Assembly: GCF_016595245.1 (NCBI RefSeq)
Contig: NZ_JAENHM010000060.1
Span: forward strand, 62,001-126,000
DNA: 64,000 nucleotides
Reading direction: 5' to 3'
Source: Azospirillum endophyticum
GTDB lineage: Bacteria; Pseudomonadota; Alphaproteobacteria; Azospirillales; Azospirillaceae
The translations under genes were made by a program, and so were the position numbers. The notes under the pieces were generated by a model. It ran no database searches. It had not been told where the DNA came from and saw nothing but the letters and a program-made list of their open reading frames with translations. This document shows positions 1 through 8,302 of the stretch, one piece after another; the first letter of the stretch is position 1; each line of letters starts with the position of its first letter.

Positions 1-2
1 GC

Positions 3-80
3 TACGGCGGCCTGATCTTCCAGCATGATCCCGCCGGGCTCCAGCTGAGGATCTTTCCCACCGGCTACAGCGAGCCCTGA
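3..80 (+). CDS. C-terminal end of an unidentified protein (partial)
   Basis: An open frame enters from the left edge and ends at TGA 78-80, giving 25 residues that finish in GYSEP. The downstream gene is convergent and only 16 bp away, so this frame plausibly is the 3' end of a real gene. Too little is present to assign a family. Confidence 0.45.
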   Translation, partial: YGGLIFQHDPAGLQLRIFPTGYSEP

Positions 81-96
81 CCGACGGGGAACCCGC

Positions 97-1938
97 TCAG
101 TCGCGGCCCCAAAGCCCGCGCTCGCCCAGATCCTCGCCGCGCTGCCGCTCCAGCGCCTGGGAGTAGCGGCGGAGCGCGAAGGACTCCGTCACATAGCCGA
201 TGATCCGCCGGTCGGTGGGAGACGACAGCACCGGCAAGGCCTCCACCTCCTCGCTGCCGAAACGGTTCAGCACCGTGCGGGCATCGTCGCCGGGCATCAG
301 CACCGCGTCGGCATTGCGGGCGAAGGACCCGACCCGCGTCTCGGTGGCGGCGGCGCTCTGGTCGGGATCGTGGATGACCGACATGTCGACGATGCCGGCA
401 TAGCGGCCCGTCTCGTCCACCGCGAAGACCGCCTTGGTCGAGCCCAGCGGGTAGAGGCGGCGCAGCGCCTCCACCGTCAGGCTGGCGGGTACCGTCTTGG
501 CATCCCGGCGCATCAGCCGGAAGGCCGTCAGCTCCGACAGCCAGCCGATGTCGTAGGCCCCGCGGATCGGTACGCCGCGCAGGTGGAAGCGCCAGGTGGC
601 GAAGGAATAGCCGAAGGCCTGCCGCACCACGGTGGTCGACAGCACCACCCCGATCAGCACGCCCGACGCCGCCCACAGATCCTGCGTCGTCTCCAGCACC
701 AGCAGCACCATGGTGACCGGCGCGCCGACGACGCCGGCGGCGACCGACCCCATGCCGACCAGCAGCAGCAGGCCGCTGTCGATCCCCAGCCCCGGCATGA
801 AAGCCGCGGTGGCCTGGCCCAGCAGGCCGCCGAACAGCCCGCCGATGAACAGCGAGGCGCTGAACAGGCCGCCGCGGAAGCCCGAGCCCAGCGACAGGGC
901 CGAGGCCAGGATCTTCGCCACCAGCGTCAAGGCCAGCGCCAGCGCGCCGCCGGCCAGTTCCGGAGGCACGGCACCGGGGCCGCTGCCCATCACGGCCGGC
1001 ACCGCCAGGGCCAGCGCGCCGACCGTGAGCCCGCCGATGGCGGGACGCGCCCAGCGCGGAACCGGCAGGCGGTTGAACCCGCGTTCCGCCACCGTCACCG
1101 CCTGCATGGCGAGGATGCTCAGCCAGCCGGCGAGGAAGCCGACGACGCCGCAGGCGGCATAATCCCAGCCGGCGATCTGCACCGGCCGGCCGAGCGCCAG
1201 CGGCATTTCGCCGCCGGTCAGCAGGGCCGAGGCCGCCACCCCCAGCGCCGCCGCCGCCCCGACCGGGGCCAGCACCGCCAGCGTATAGCCGCCGAGTACC
1301 AGTTCGAAGGCGTAGAAGGCGCCGGCGAGTGGGGCATGATAGGCCGCGGCGATGGCGGCCGCGGCCCCGCAGCCGACCATGGTGCGCAGATCCGCGCGGC
1401 GCAGCCGCAGACGCTGGCCCAGCGCCGACGCCAGCCCGGCACCGGCCTGGGTATAGGCCGCCTCCATGCCGACCGACGCGCCCGAGGCGTTGGACAGGGC
1501 GGTCGTCACCGTCAGCCGCAAGCTGTCGATCAGCGACATCTTGCCGCCGTAGAGCGCATTCGCCTCCACTGCGTCGACGATGGCGTTGGAACGCCAGCGC
1601 CGCACCAGCATCGACAGGAGGCCCAGCAGCAACCCGCCCACCGCTGGGACACCCAGCGTCCGCAGCAGGTCGGGCGCACCCTGCCCCAGCCGCTCGCCCT
1701 CCGGCAGGTCGAAGACCAGCGCCTGCATCAGCAGCACCGCTTCGTGCAGAAGCCCGACCGCCAGCCCCACCGCCCCGCCGACCAGCGCCGCGAGCACCAC
1801 CACGGCCAGCGCGCTGTTGCGCACGCTCCAGCGGTCGGACACGGTGGTGGCGGCGGACGCATCGAGCGTCGCATAGGGGTCGCTTCCGGCGCGGGCGTTG
1901 TCGCCCACGCCGTCGAGGGAGGCGGAGTTGTCAGGCAT
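97..1938 (-). CDS. ClC-family chloride channel/transporter with C-terminal CBS domains
   Basis: About 613 residues. The N-terminal two thirds hold many hydrophobic helices with ClC signatures: a GMEAAY segment (the family GxEGP position, gating-type Glu retained), a GSGPG stretch, and GSGFRGGLFSASLFIGG, matching the family GxFxP region. The last ~150 residues, beginning near RLMRRDAKTVPASLTVEALRR, read as a pair of CBS domains, which bind adenine nucleotides in other family members. It probably moves Cl- across the inner membrane, as a channel or as a Cl-/H+ antiporter. A GTG two codons upstream (1944) is an alternative start; ATG at 1938 is preferred. It is convergent with the partial gene at the left edge and has no obvious operon partner. 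Confidence 0.9.
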   Translation of the reverse strand: MPDNSASLDGVGDNARAGSDPYATLDASAATTVSDRWSVRNSALAVVVLAALVGGAVGLAVGLLHEAVLLMQALVFDLPEGERLGQGAPDLLRTLGVPAVGGLLLGLLSMLVRRWRSNAIVDAVEANALYGGKMSLIDSLRLTVTTALSNASGASVGMEAAYTQAGAGLASALGQRLRLRRADLRTMVGCGAAAAIAAAYHAPLAGAFYAFELVLGGYTLAVLAPVGAAAALGVAASALLTGGEMPLALGRPVQIAGWDYAACGVVGFLAGWLSILAMQAVTVAERGFNRLPVPRWARPAIGGLTVGALALAVPAVMGSGPGAVPPELAGGALALALTLVAKILASALSLGSGFRGGLFSASLFIGGLFGGLLGQATAAFMPGLGIDSGLLLLVGMGSVAAGVVGAPVTMVLLVLETTQDLWAASGVLIGVVLSTTVVRQAFGYSFATWRFHLRGVPIRGAYDIGWLSELTAFRLMRRDAKTVPASLTVEALRRLYPLGSTKAVFAVDETGRYAGIVDMSVIHDPDQSAAATETRVGSFARNADAVLMPGDDARTVLNRFGSEEVEALPVLSSPTDRRIIGYVTESFALRRYSQALERQRGEDLGERGLWGRD

Positions 1939-1999
1939 TGTCACGCTGATCGATGGGACTTCCGTACGGGGACAATGGGCTGGACGGGCGTGAGTTCCG

Positions 2000-3379
2000 T
2001 CAGGGTTTGGCCGGCTGCGGTTTCGGCTGCGGCTTCACCGTCGCCGGCGGGGGAGCCGACGGAGCGGATGGAGCGGGGGCGGGCACAGGCGGAGCCGCCG
2101 GGGAGGTCTGGGTTGCGGGCGCCTGCTGGACCGGCTTCTGTTGAACCGGCGCCGCTTCCGTGCCGGCCTGGGGCTCAGGCGGGGGCGCGGGCGGCGGGGG
2201 CGGCGCCGTTCCGGCGCGGCGCAGCACCTGGGCCAGATTGTCGCGGACCTTGTCCGCCAGCACGACGTCGGGCTCGCCGGCCTCGTGGAAGATCACGGTG
2301 AACAGCCGGCGCTGCGACAGCAGGAAGTTCAAGCTGACATGCAGCTTGCCCTGCTGCATGGCGCAATCGACCGATCCCGTGCGCAGCCAGACCGAACCGG
2401 CCTGTTCGGACGGGTTCAGGCTGACCGTCGGCGTCCCCTCGCACCGCTGCTTCATGGCGTCGGCGAAACCGTCCGACAGTTCCTCGAACTTGGCGCCCTC
2501 GCCCACCGCACGTTCGCGGATGCCGCCGACGATGGGGCCGAAGCGCCAGGCGACGTCGGCCGGGCGGCGGTCCTGCGGCACCTTGTCCATCGGCACCAGT
2601 TCGGCGTCATGGACGCCGGCGGCCGTCAGCAGGCTGTCCAGCCCTTCCGGCAAGCGGTTCTTCTTCTCGGCCGGGCGGCCGGCGGCGACCTTGATCGGCG
2701 GGACGTTGCCGCCCTTGTCGACGCAGGTCCTCAGGTCACCCAGCACCTTCTTGGTGCCGGCCAGCTTGAAGACGATGCGGTCGGTCGCCGACGACACCAC
2801 CAGTTCGTTCCCGCCCATCAGGGCGTTGATCAGGTCCTCGTCCTTGCCGGTGGAGACCACCAGCATGTCCGGCTGCGATGCGATGGCGACCCGTTCCCGC
2901 TTCAGCTTCTTGTCGACCTCGATGGTCACCGGCCATTCGCCGTCCTTGGGCAGGTCGGCGCCGGGGATGCCGATGCCGATGTTGGTCTCCCCCTTCGGGC
3001 TGCGGGCGAACATCAGGACATGGCCGGAGGTGAATTCGCCCTCCACCACGCAATAGGCGAAGCTGCCGTCCTTCTTCTTGGCGGCGCCGCCGTCCCAGCT
3101 CTCGATCAGCTCGCCCGGCCCGTCGGGCTTGGGCGGCGGCGCGGAGCCCGGCTTGCCGTCTGGCTTCTCGGCCGGTTTCCCAGCCGGCTTGGCGTCCTGC
3201 GCCGGGGCGCCGGGGACGACGATCTCGGCCTCCGGTTCGGGCAGTCCGTAATAGGCGGCGGGGGGGATCGTCGGCTGGACCGGCACCAGTTCGGCCACCG
3301 CCGGAGCCGACGCCACACCCAGCAGGAGAAGCGCGGACAGCGGAGCGGCAAAGCGGGCGATCATCACGAGGTAATCCAT
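2000..3379 (-). CDS. Secreted protein with IalB-like domain and proline-rich C-terminus
   Basis: 459 residues from ATG 3379 (ATG 3364 also possible); the hydrophobic stretch MIARFAAPLSALLLLG followed by an Ala-rich cleavage region is a signal peptide. A Pro/Lys/Gly-rich linker (about residues 55-90) precedes a ~135-residue domain that aligns by eye with the whole mature protein encoded at 19428-19910: shared Trp, the VDKK segment, ALMxGxEL, and a terminal Cys. A second region (about 235-370) contains two cysteines, and the last ~90 residues are Pro/Ala/Gln-rich and low in complexity, like periplasm-spanning or cell-wall-associated tails. The resemblance to invasion-associated locus B proteins is tentative. 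No catalytic motif is visible. Confidence 0.65.
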   Translation of the reverse strand: MDYLVMIARFAAPLSALLLLGVASAPAVAELVPVQPTIPPAAYYGLPEPEAEIVVPGAPAQDAKPAGKPAEKPDGKPGSAPPPKPDGPGELIESWDGGAAKKKDGSFAYCVVEGEFTSGHVLMFARSPKGETNIGIGIPGADLPKDGEWPVTIEVDKKLKRERVAIASQPDMLVVSTGKDEDLINALMGGNELVVSSATDRIVFKLAGTKKVLGDLRTCVDKGGNVPPIKVAAGRPAEKKNRLPEGLDSLLTAAGVHDAELVPMDKVPQDRRPADVAWRFGPIVGGIRERAVGEGAKFEELSDGFADAMKQRCEGTPTVSLNPSEQAGSVWLRTGSVDCAMQQGKLHVSLNFLLSQRRLFTVIFHEAGEPDVVLADKVRDNLAQVLRRAGTAPPPPPAPPPEPQAGTEAAPVQQKPVQQAPATQTSPAAPPVPAPAPSAPSAPPPATVKPQPKPQPAKP

Positions 3380-3490
3380 AGATGGTTGCGGCGGCGAAGC
3401 TATCCGTGCCCGTCCCCATCCGCAAGCCCAACCGCCCCACCTGTTGCAGGAGGCAGACACCTGTTGCACGGGACACGCAGGGGCGTCGTC

Positions 3491-4192
3491 TCACCCTCCG
3501 AAGAACACGTCGCGCAGCGCCTCCTCCGACAGCGATGCCACCGGCCCGTCGCCAACGACGCGGCCCAGCCGCAGCAATATGGCGCGCGGAGCGACCCTCA
3601 GGGCACGCACGGCGCTCTGCTCGGCCAGCAGCACGGCGGTGCCGGCGGCGGCGATGCGGCCGATTGCGGCGAAGACCTCGTCGGCCAGCTTGGGCGACAG
3701 GCCGAGCGACGGTTCGTCGAGCAGCAGCAGGCGCGGCCGGCCCATCAGGGCACGCCCCAGGCTCAGCATCTGCTGCTGGCCACCGGACAGGCGCCAGGCA
3801 TGCTCCCCGCTCTTGGCGGCGAGATCGGGGAACAGGGCGAAGACGCGCTCGACGTCCCGGGCGCGGTCGCGGGCAGCGGGCAGGCCGGCGACCTCCAGAT
3901 TGTCGCGCACGCTCATCCCGGGAAAGACCCGCCGCCCCTCCGGCACATAGCCGATGCCGCGCCGAACCCGCGCTTCCGTCGCGAGGCCGCCGAGATCGGC
4001 ACCGTCGAAGCGCAGGGCGCCCCGCGCCGGCACGAGGCCGAGCAGCGCCTTCAGCAGCGTCGATTTCCCGGCTCCGTTGGCACCGAGCAGCGCCACCGTC
4101 TCCCCCGCCTCGATACCCAGCGATACACCGTCGAGCGCGCGCGCTCCGCCATAGCCGGCAGTCAGGCCATCGACGCTCAGCAACATGGTCAT
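3491..4192 (-). CDS. livF: Liv-type ABC transporter ATP-binding protein (LivF-like)
   Basis: 233 residues with Walker A GANGAGKST, signature RLSGGQQQML, Walker B LLLLDEPSLGL and H-loop region AEQS, all canonical for LivF. It would power a hydrophobic-amino-acid-type (HAAT) importer on the cytoplasmic face. The start ATG overlaps the stop of the LivM-LivG fusion (ATGA at 4189-4192), so it is translationally coupled and is the last gene of a four-gene minus-strand operon. The whole operon lies behind a TPP riboswitch at 8169-8263, so the substrate is unlikely to be a branched-chain amino acid. The name reflects family only. Confidence 0.92.
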   Translation of the reverse strand: MTMLLSVDGLTAGYGGARALDGVSLGIEAGETVALLGANGAGKSTLLKALLGLVPARGALRFDGADLGGLATEARVRRGIGYVPEGRRVFPGMSVRDNLEVAGLPAARDRARDVERVFALFPDLAAKSGEHAWRLSGGQQQMLSLGRALMGRPRLLLLDEPSLGLSPKLADEVFAAIGRIAAAGTAVLLAEQSAVRALRVAPRAILLRLGRVVGDGPVASLSEEALRDVFFGG

Positions 4193-5907
4193 GCCGAACC
4201 CGCCGGGCCGAGATAGGCCTCCGCAACCGCCGAATTCCGGCGCACGCCATCGGCCGGCCCATCATAGATCACCCGTCCGCGGTCGAGGCACAGGACCCGG
4301 CCGGCGAGCGGCAGCAGGAAGCCCATGTCATGCTCCACCAGCAGGACGGCCATCCCCTCCCCCGCCAGATCGCGCAGCACGGCCGCCAGTTCGGCCTTCT
4401 CGCCGTCGGTCAGCCCGGCCGCGGGCTCGTCGAGCAGCAGGACCGCCGGGCGGCGGACCAGGGCGCGGGCCAGTTCGACCCGTCGCCGCAGCGCCGCCGG
4501 CAGCCCGTCGCAGGACCGGCCGGCAAGGCCGCCGACGCCCAGCCGGTCGAGCGCCCAGCGGGCATGCGCCTCTGCGGTCGCGGCGTCGGGATCGACGGCG
4601 AGGCGGGCGGCGGCCACCGCCTCCAGCACGCCCGCTTCGTCCGGCAGCGCCGCAGCCTGGAAGCTGCGCGCCAGCCCGGCACGGGCCAATCGGTCGGCGC
4701 GGGCACCGGTGACCTCCTGCCCGCCGAGCAGCACCCGTCCGGCCTCCGGCCGCTCGAGCCCGGACAGCAGGTTGATCACCGTCGATTTGCCCGACCCGTT
4801 GGGGCCGATCAGCCCGGTGATGATGCCCGGCCGCAGATCCAGCGACACGCCATCCACCGCGCGCACGCCGCCGAAGGACTTCCGCAAACCCTCCACCGAC
4901 AGACCGGAAGGATGGGCGGGCGGGAGCGGCGGCTCCTTCGCCGCCGCCAGGGGGCGGGGCTTGCGGCCGAACAGGCGGACGGCGATCCGGTGGGCGGCGA
5001 TCCGGTCCAGCAGCCCGGTCAACCCGTCCGGTGCCAGCACCACGGTCGCCAGCAGGGCCACGCCGTAGACGACCAGATAGCCGCGTTCCAGGAAACGGAA
5101 CCATTCCGGCAGATGCAGCAGAAGCACCGCCCCCAGCACCGCTCCGGCCATCCGCCCGCGCCCGCCGACGATGGCGATGGTGAGGATGGAGACCATGACC
5201 GGGAACTCCAGCACCTCCGGCGAGACGACGCGCTGGGTGTGGACGGCCAGCGCTCCGGCGGCCCCGGCGAACAGCGCGCTGATGCCGAAGGCGGCCAGCC
5301 GCAACCGCCCGACGTCGAGCCCGAGCGTCGCCGCCGCCAGCGCATCGTCGCGCAGCATGGTCAGCGACCGGCCGAGCCGCCCGCGCGCCAGCCGCCAGCC
5401 GATCAGCCCGCCCAGCGCCACCAGCCCCCAGACCAGCCCCGCCATCGGCAGCCCGCGCGGCACCGTCCAGCCGAACAGCACCGCCGGCGGCACCCCGGCC
5501 AGCCCGTTGGAGCCGCCGGTCAAATCCGGCAGGTTCACCGCCAGCAGATGCAGCACCTGCGCGATCCCCAGCGTCGCCAGCGCGAAGTAATGCGACTCCA
5601 GCCGCAGCACCGCCAGACCGACCGGCAGGGCCAGCAGGAGCGGGACCAGCATCGACAGCGGGAAGGTCGCCTCGAAGCCGAGCCCGTAGCGGCTGCCGAG
5701 GATGCCGGTCACATAGGCGCCGACCCCGAAGAAGGCGCCCTGCGCCAGCGACAGCGCGCCGCCGAGACCGAAGACGATCTGGAAGCCGAAGGTCGCCAGC
5801 GCATAGACGCCGGCGACCGTCAGGACGCGCAGGCCGTAGGGGGAGGCGAAGGCGAGCGCGTAGACCAGGAGGGCAAGCGCGCCGGTCCCCAGCACGACGC
5901 TCTCCAC
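4189..5907 (-). CDS. LivM-LivG fusion: ABC permease joined to ATP-binding protein
   Basis: One polypeptide of 572 residues. The first ~300 are a LivM permease with about ten hydrophobic segments; the rest is a LivG ATPase with Walker A GPNGSGKST, Q-loop SFQ, Walker B AVLLLDEPAAGL and H-loop VEHDM. The ABC signature is degenerate: GLPAALRRRVELARAL stands where LivG normally has LPYGQQRRLEIARAL. I chose GTG 5907 because GGGAGAGGGAG lies just upstream and LivM helices start right after. The frame stays open to a GTG at 6054 that overlaps the livH stop; the extra 49 codons are a palindromic repeat (5920-6025). LivM-LivG fusions are known in other Liv systems. It works with LivH, LivF and the binding protein at 6924. 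Confidence 0.88.
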   Translation of the reverse strand: MESVVLGTGALALLVYALAFASPYGLRVLTVAGVYALATFGFQIVFGLGGALSLAQGAFFGVGAYVTGILGSRYGLGFEATFPLSMLVPLLLALPVGLAVLRLESHYFALATLGIAQVLHLLAVNLPDLTGGSNGLAGVPPAVLFGWTVPRGLPMAGLVWGLVALGGLIGWRLARGRLGRSLTMLRDDALAAATLGLDVGRLRLAAFGISALFAGAAGALAVHTQRVVSPEVLEFPVMVSILTIAIVGGRGRMAGAVLGAVLLLHLPEWFRFLERGYLVVYGVALLATVVLAPDGLTGLLDRIAAHRIAVRLFGRKPRPLAAAKEPPLPPAHPSGLSVEGLRKSFGGVRAVDGVSLDLRPGIITGLIGPNGSGKSTVINLLSGLERPEAGRVLLGGQEVTGARADRLARAGLARSFQAAALPDEAGVLEAVAAARLAVDPDAATAEAHARWALDRLGVGGLAGRSCDGLPAALRRRVELARALVRRPAVLLLDEPAAGLTDGEKAELAAVLRDLAGEGMAVLLVEHDMGFLLPLAGRVLCLDRGRVIYDGPADGVRRNSAVAEAYLGPAGSA

Positions 5908-5919
5908 CCCGACCCTGCT

Positions 5920-6025
5920 CCCTCTCCCCCCCGGGGAGAGGGTTGGGGTGAGGGGGATGCGCGGCGAGGATCGTCCGGCAGACGGAACCCCCTCACCCTG
6001 ACCCTCTCCCCGGGGGGGAGAGGGA
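5920..6025. repeat. Palindromic repeat, type B copy 1
   Basis: Two GC-rich hairpin arms, CCCTCTCCCCCCCGGGGAGAG at the left and a matching CTCTCCCCGGGGGGGAGAG at the right, flank a short unique core. GGTGAGGG- and CCCTCACC-type segments lie inside the arms, so the whole unit can fold into one large hairpin. The same unit recurs at 26556-26756. Here it lies between livH and the likely livM-livG start, yet the livM frame reads through it without a stop. Confidence 0.85.
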
Positions 6026-6046
6026 ATCTCCAATGGGGAGGATCGC

Positions 6047-6919
6047 TCAGCCACGGCGACGCACCGCTTCGCCGAACAGTCCTTGCGGACGGAACACCAG
6101 GATCGCCAGCAGAGTCAGGTACAAGGCCCCGAGCGCCATCGGGTAGGACAGCACCGACGACACCCCGATTTCGAACAGCGCGATCAGCAGCGCCCCCACC
6201 ACCGCCCCCGGCACGGACCCCCAGCCGCCCACCGTCACCGCGATGTAGGCCTTCAGGATCAGGTCCCCACCCGCCGTCGGGGTGACGAAATAGCGGTTGG
6301 CGAGCAGCAGCCCGGCCGCCCCGGCGCAGGCGGCGCCGATGGCGAAGGTCACCAGGATCATCGCGGTGACCGGCACGCCGCAGGCGCGCGCCATCTCCGG
6401 ATCCTGCGCCGTGGCGCGAAGACGGCGGCCGAGCTGCGTGCGGGCGAACACCCATTGCTGCGCCCCGATCAGCAGGGCCGCCACCGCGACGATGGCGAGC
6501 GATTGTTCCGGCACCGCCAGCCCGGCGATCCGCAGGGTGTCGTCGCCGAACAGCGGCGGCGCGGCGCGCGGCTCCGGCCCGAACAGGATGGCCGCGCCGT
6601 TCTGCAGGATGATGCCGACGGCGATGGTGCTGATGAAGACCGATACCGGCGGCCGGCGGCGTAGCGGCAGATAGGCCGCCAGCGCCAGCAGCAGCCCCAG
6701 CACCGCCATCAGCACCAGAACCACCGGCAGCAGGACGATGCCCGGCAGCGGGATCAGCGGCGCCAGCGCCACCGCCAGCAGCCCGCCGGCCATGACGAGG
6801 TCGCCCTGGGCGAAATTCACCGCCGAGGTGGCGTTCAACACCAGCACGAAGCCGAGAGCCACCAAGGCATAGGCCGCCCCCAGCGCCACCCCGTTGACCA
6901 GCAGTTGAAGCGCCGCCAT
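6047..6919 (-). CDS. livH: Liv-type ABC transporter permease (LivH-like)
   Basis: 290 residues from ATG 6919 (MAALQLLVNGVALGAAYAL), the typical LivH beginning, with NATSAVNFAQGDLVMAGG following as in LivH proteins. About eight membrane segments are visible. The start lies four bases after the stop of the binding-protein gene, so the two are cotranscribed. The frame is open upstream, but those residues have no LivH character. It pairs with the LivM half of the neighbouring fusion to form the membrane channel of the riboswitch-controlled importer. Confidence 0.92.
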   Translation of the reverse strand: MAALQLLVNGVALGAAYALVALGFVLVLNATSAVNFAQGDLVMAGGLLAVALAPLIPLPGIVLLPVVLVLMAVLGLLLALAAYLPLRRRPPVSVFISTIAVGIILQNGAAILFGPEPRAAPPLFGDDTLRIAGLAVPEQSLAIVAVAALLIGAQQWVFARTQLGRRLRATAQDPEMARACGVPVTAMILVTFAIGAACAGAAGLLLANRYFVTPTAGGDLILKAYIAVTVGGWGSVPGAVVGALLIALFEIGVSSVLSYPMALGALYLTLLAILVFRPQGLFGEAVRRRG

Positions 6920-6923
6920 CCGC

Positions 6924-8072
6924 TCACTTCGCCGCAAGCGCGGGGTCGTCGTACCGCTTCGCCAGCACCGGCACGCGGCTGGTCCCGTCATAGCAGACGA
7001 TGACGGCGGAATGGGCCATGTTGCCCTTGCCGTCGGACTTGTAGGTCATGGCGAGGCCCTTGAACGTCTCGGCGGACAAAGCCTTGCGGATGGCGTCCGG
7101 GCTGCGGGCGCCGGCCTTCACCGCCTCCAGCACCATGGTCATGCCGTCATACTGGCCGAGCGCGAAGGCGTCGGGCTCCTTGTCGAAGGCGGCGCGGTAG
7201 GCGTCGGTGAAGGCCTTGACCTCCGGGGTGCCGCCGGAGATCGGCGAGGCGGCGGTCTCGGCACAGACGCCCTTCAGCTCCGCCGGCTCCAGCAAGGCCG
7301 CGGTGCTCGGCTGGTGCATGGCGGAGCCGGCGACGATCGGCAGCGCCACGCCGCTGGACGCCGCCTGCCGCAGCAGCAACGCGGTCGGGCCGGAATGCAG
7401 GTGCAGCACCAGCACGTCCGGCTTGGCGGCCAGTGCCTTGGTCAGCACGGGCAGCAGGTCCTTGGCCGCCGGGTCCACCCCTTCCTCGAAGACGGGCGTG
7501 ACGCCCAGCGCCTTGAAGGCGGCGTCGAGATGGGTCTTGCCGCTCTGGCCATAGGCGGTGGTCTGGTAGATGACCGCCGGGTGCCGCTTGCCCAGTTCCT
7601 CCACCACGTAGCGGGCGTGGGCGGCCTTGGTCACGGCATCGCCGGGGAAAAAGCGGAAGACCCAGGGATTGCCCTGCTCGGTGATCGAGGCGGTGCCCGA
7701 CACGGTGACCAGCGGCAGCTTGAGCTCCTGGGCCAGCGGCAGCATCGCCAGCATCTGGGTGCCGAGCATGCTGGCGGCCACCGCCCCGACGGTACCGCGG
7801 CCGCCCGCCCGCTCCAGCGCCGTCACCGCCGCCTCGGGCGAGGTGCCGGTGTCGACGACCTCGGACGCGATGGCGACGCCGGCCGGGGTCTGCCCCAGCG
7901 CCAGGACGGCGCCGTTGCGCTGGCTAGTGCCCTCCAGCGACAGGAAGCCGGTCAGCGGCACCAGCACCGGGAAGGACAGCGTATCGTCGGCACGGGCCGC
8001 CGGGGATAGGGCCGGGGACAGGATGGATGAGGCCGCCAGCAGGCCGATCAGAAGGGGAAGCGCGCGCCGCAT
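6924..8072 (-). CDS. Liv-type periplasmic substrate-binding protein behind a TPP riboswitch
   Basis: 382 residues. ATG 8072 is chosen because GAGGAG lies ten bases upstream and a clear Sec signal peptide follows (MRRALPLLIGLLAASS, cleavage near ARADD). The mature part is a type I periplasmic binding protein (LivK/Peripla_BP_6): VLVPLTGFLSLEG opens the first lobe, and the middle (KHPAVIYQTTAYGQSG-like) and TxxF-type C-terminal parts fit the family. It is the first gene of the operon and starts 97 bases after the TPP aptamer. Established TPP-riboswitch targets are thiamine synthesis or uptake genes, so thiamine, a phosphate ester of it, or a pyrimidine or thiazole precursor is the inferred ligand. 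Confidence 0.88.
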   Translation of the reverse strand: MRRALPLLIGLLAASSILSPALSPAARADDTLSFPVLVPLTGFLSLEGTSQRNGAVLALGQTPAGVAIASEVVDTGTSPEAAVTALERAGGRGTVGAVAASMLGTQMLAMLPLAQELKLPLVTVSGTASITEQGNPWVFRFFPGDAVTKAAHARYVVEELGKRHPAVIYQTTAYGQSGKTHLDAAFKALGVTPVFEEGVDPAAKDLLPVLTKALAAKPDVLVLHLHSGPTALLLRQAASSGVALPIVAGSAMHQPSTAALLEPAELKGVCAETAASPISGGTPEVKAFTDAYRAAFDKEPDAFALGQYDGMTMVLEAVKAGARSPDAIRKALSAETFKGLAMTYKSDGKGNMAHSAVIVCYDGTSRVPVLAKRYDDPALAAK

Positions 8073-8168
8073 GACCGAAAAACTCCTCAACACGCGCCGG
8101 CGACGGAGGCGACGCGGAGGGGACGGGGCGTTTGCGGCAGGTTTGCAGCAGGTCCGTCTGGTTCCGGT

Positions 8169-8263
8169 CGGCTCCCTTCGCCGGCATGACCCGGATCAGG
8201 TTCGATGGGTGTGTCTCAGCCCGCACGGCCGCCGAACCGGCATCCGCACGGGCACCCCAGCCG
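8169..8263 (-). promoter_or_regulatory. TPP riboswitch (thi box)
   Basis: Read on the minus strand, the segment has all the hallmarks. The outer stem P1 is CGGCT (8259-8263) with AGCCG (8169-8173). GGGGTGCC and GGGCTGAGA form the pyrimidine-sensing arm. The arm is extended by a P3 stem CCCGTGCGG/CCGTGCGGG capped by GCCGGTTCGGC. Then comes CGAACCTGATCCGGGTCATG followed by GCCGGCGAAGGGA. These are the near-invariant blocks of the TPP aptamer. The ~96-base stretch to the start codon contains a CCCCTCC...CGCCTCC run that could partly mask the GAGGAG ribosome site, suggesting translational control, although I see no clean terminator/antiterminator. The only gene set downstream on this strand is the Liv-type transporter. 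Confidence 0.95.
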
Positions 8264-8302
8264 TGAACAGGCGGCGAGAGTGTCGCCGCCGGCCCCGTCC
8301 TG

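Noticed and set aside
5907..6054. Extra 49-residue N-terminus of the LivM-LivG protein
   Set aside because: Those codons are the palindromic repeat, the GTG at 6054 has no ribosome site, and LivM homology begins only after 5907; treated as leader though the frame is open.
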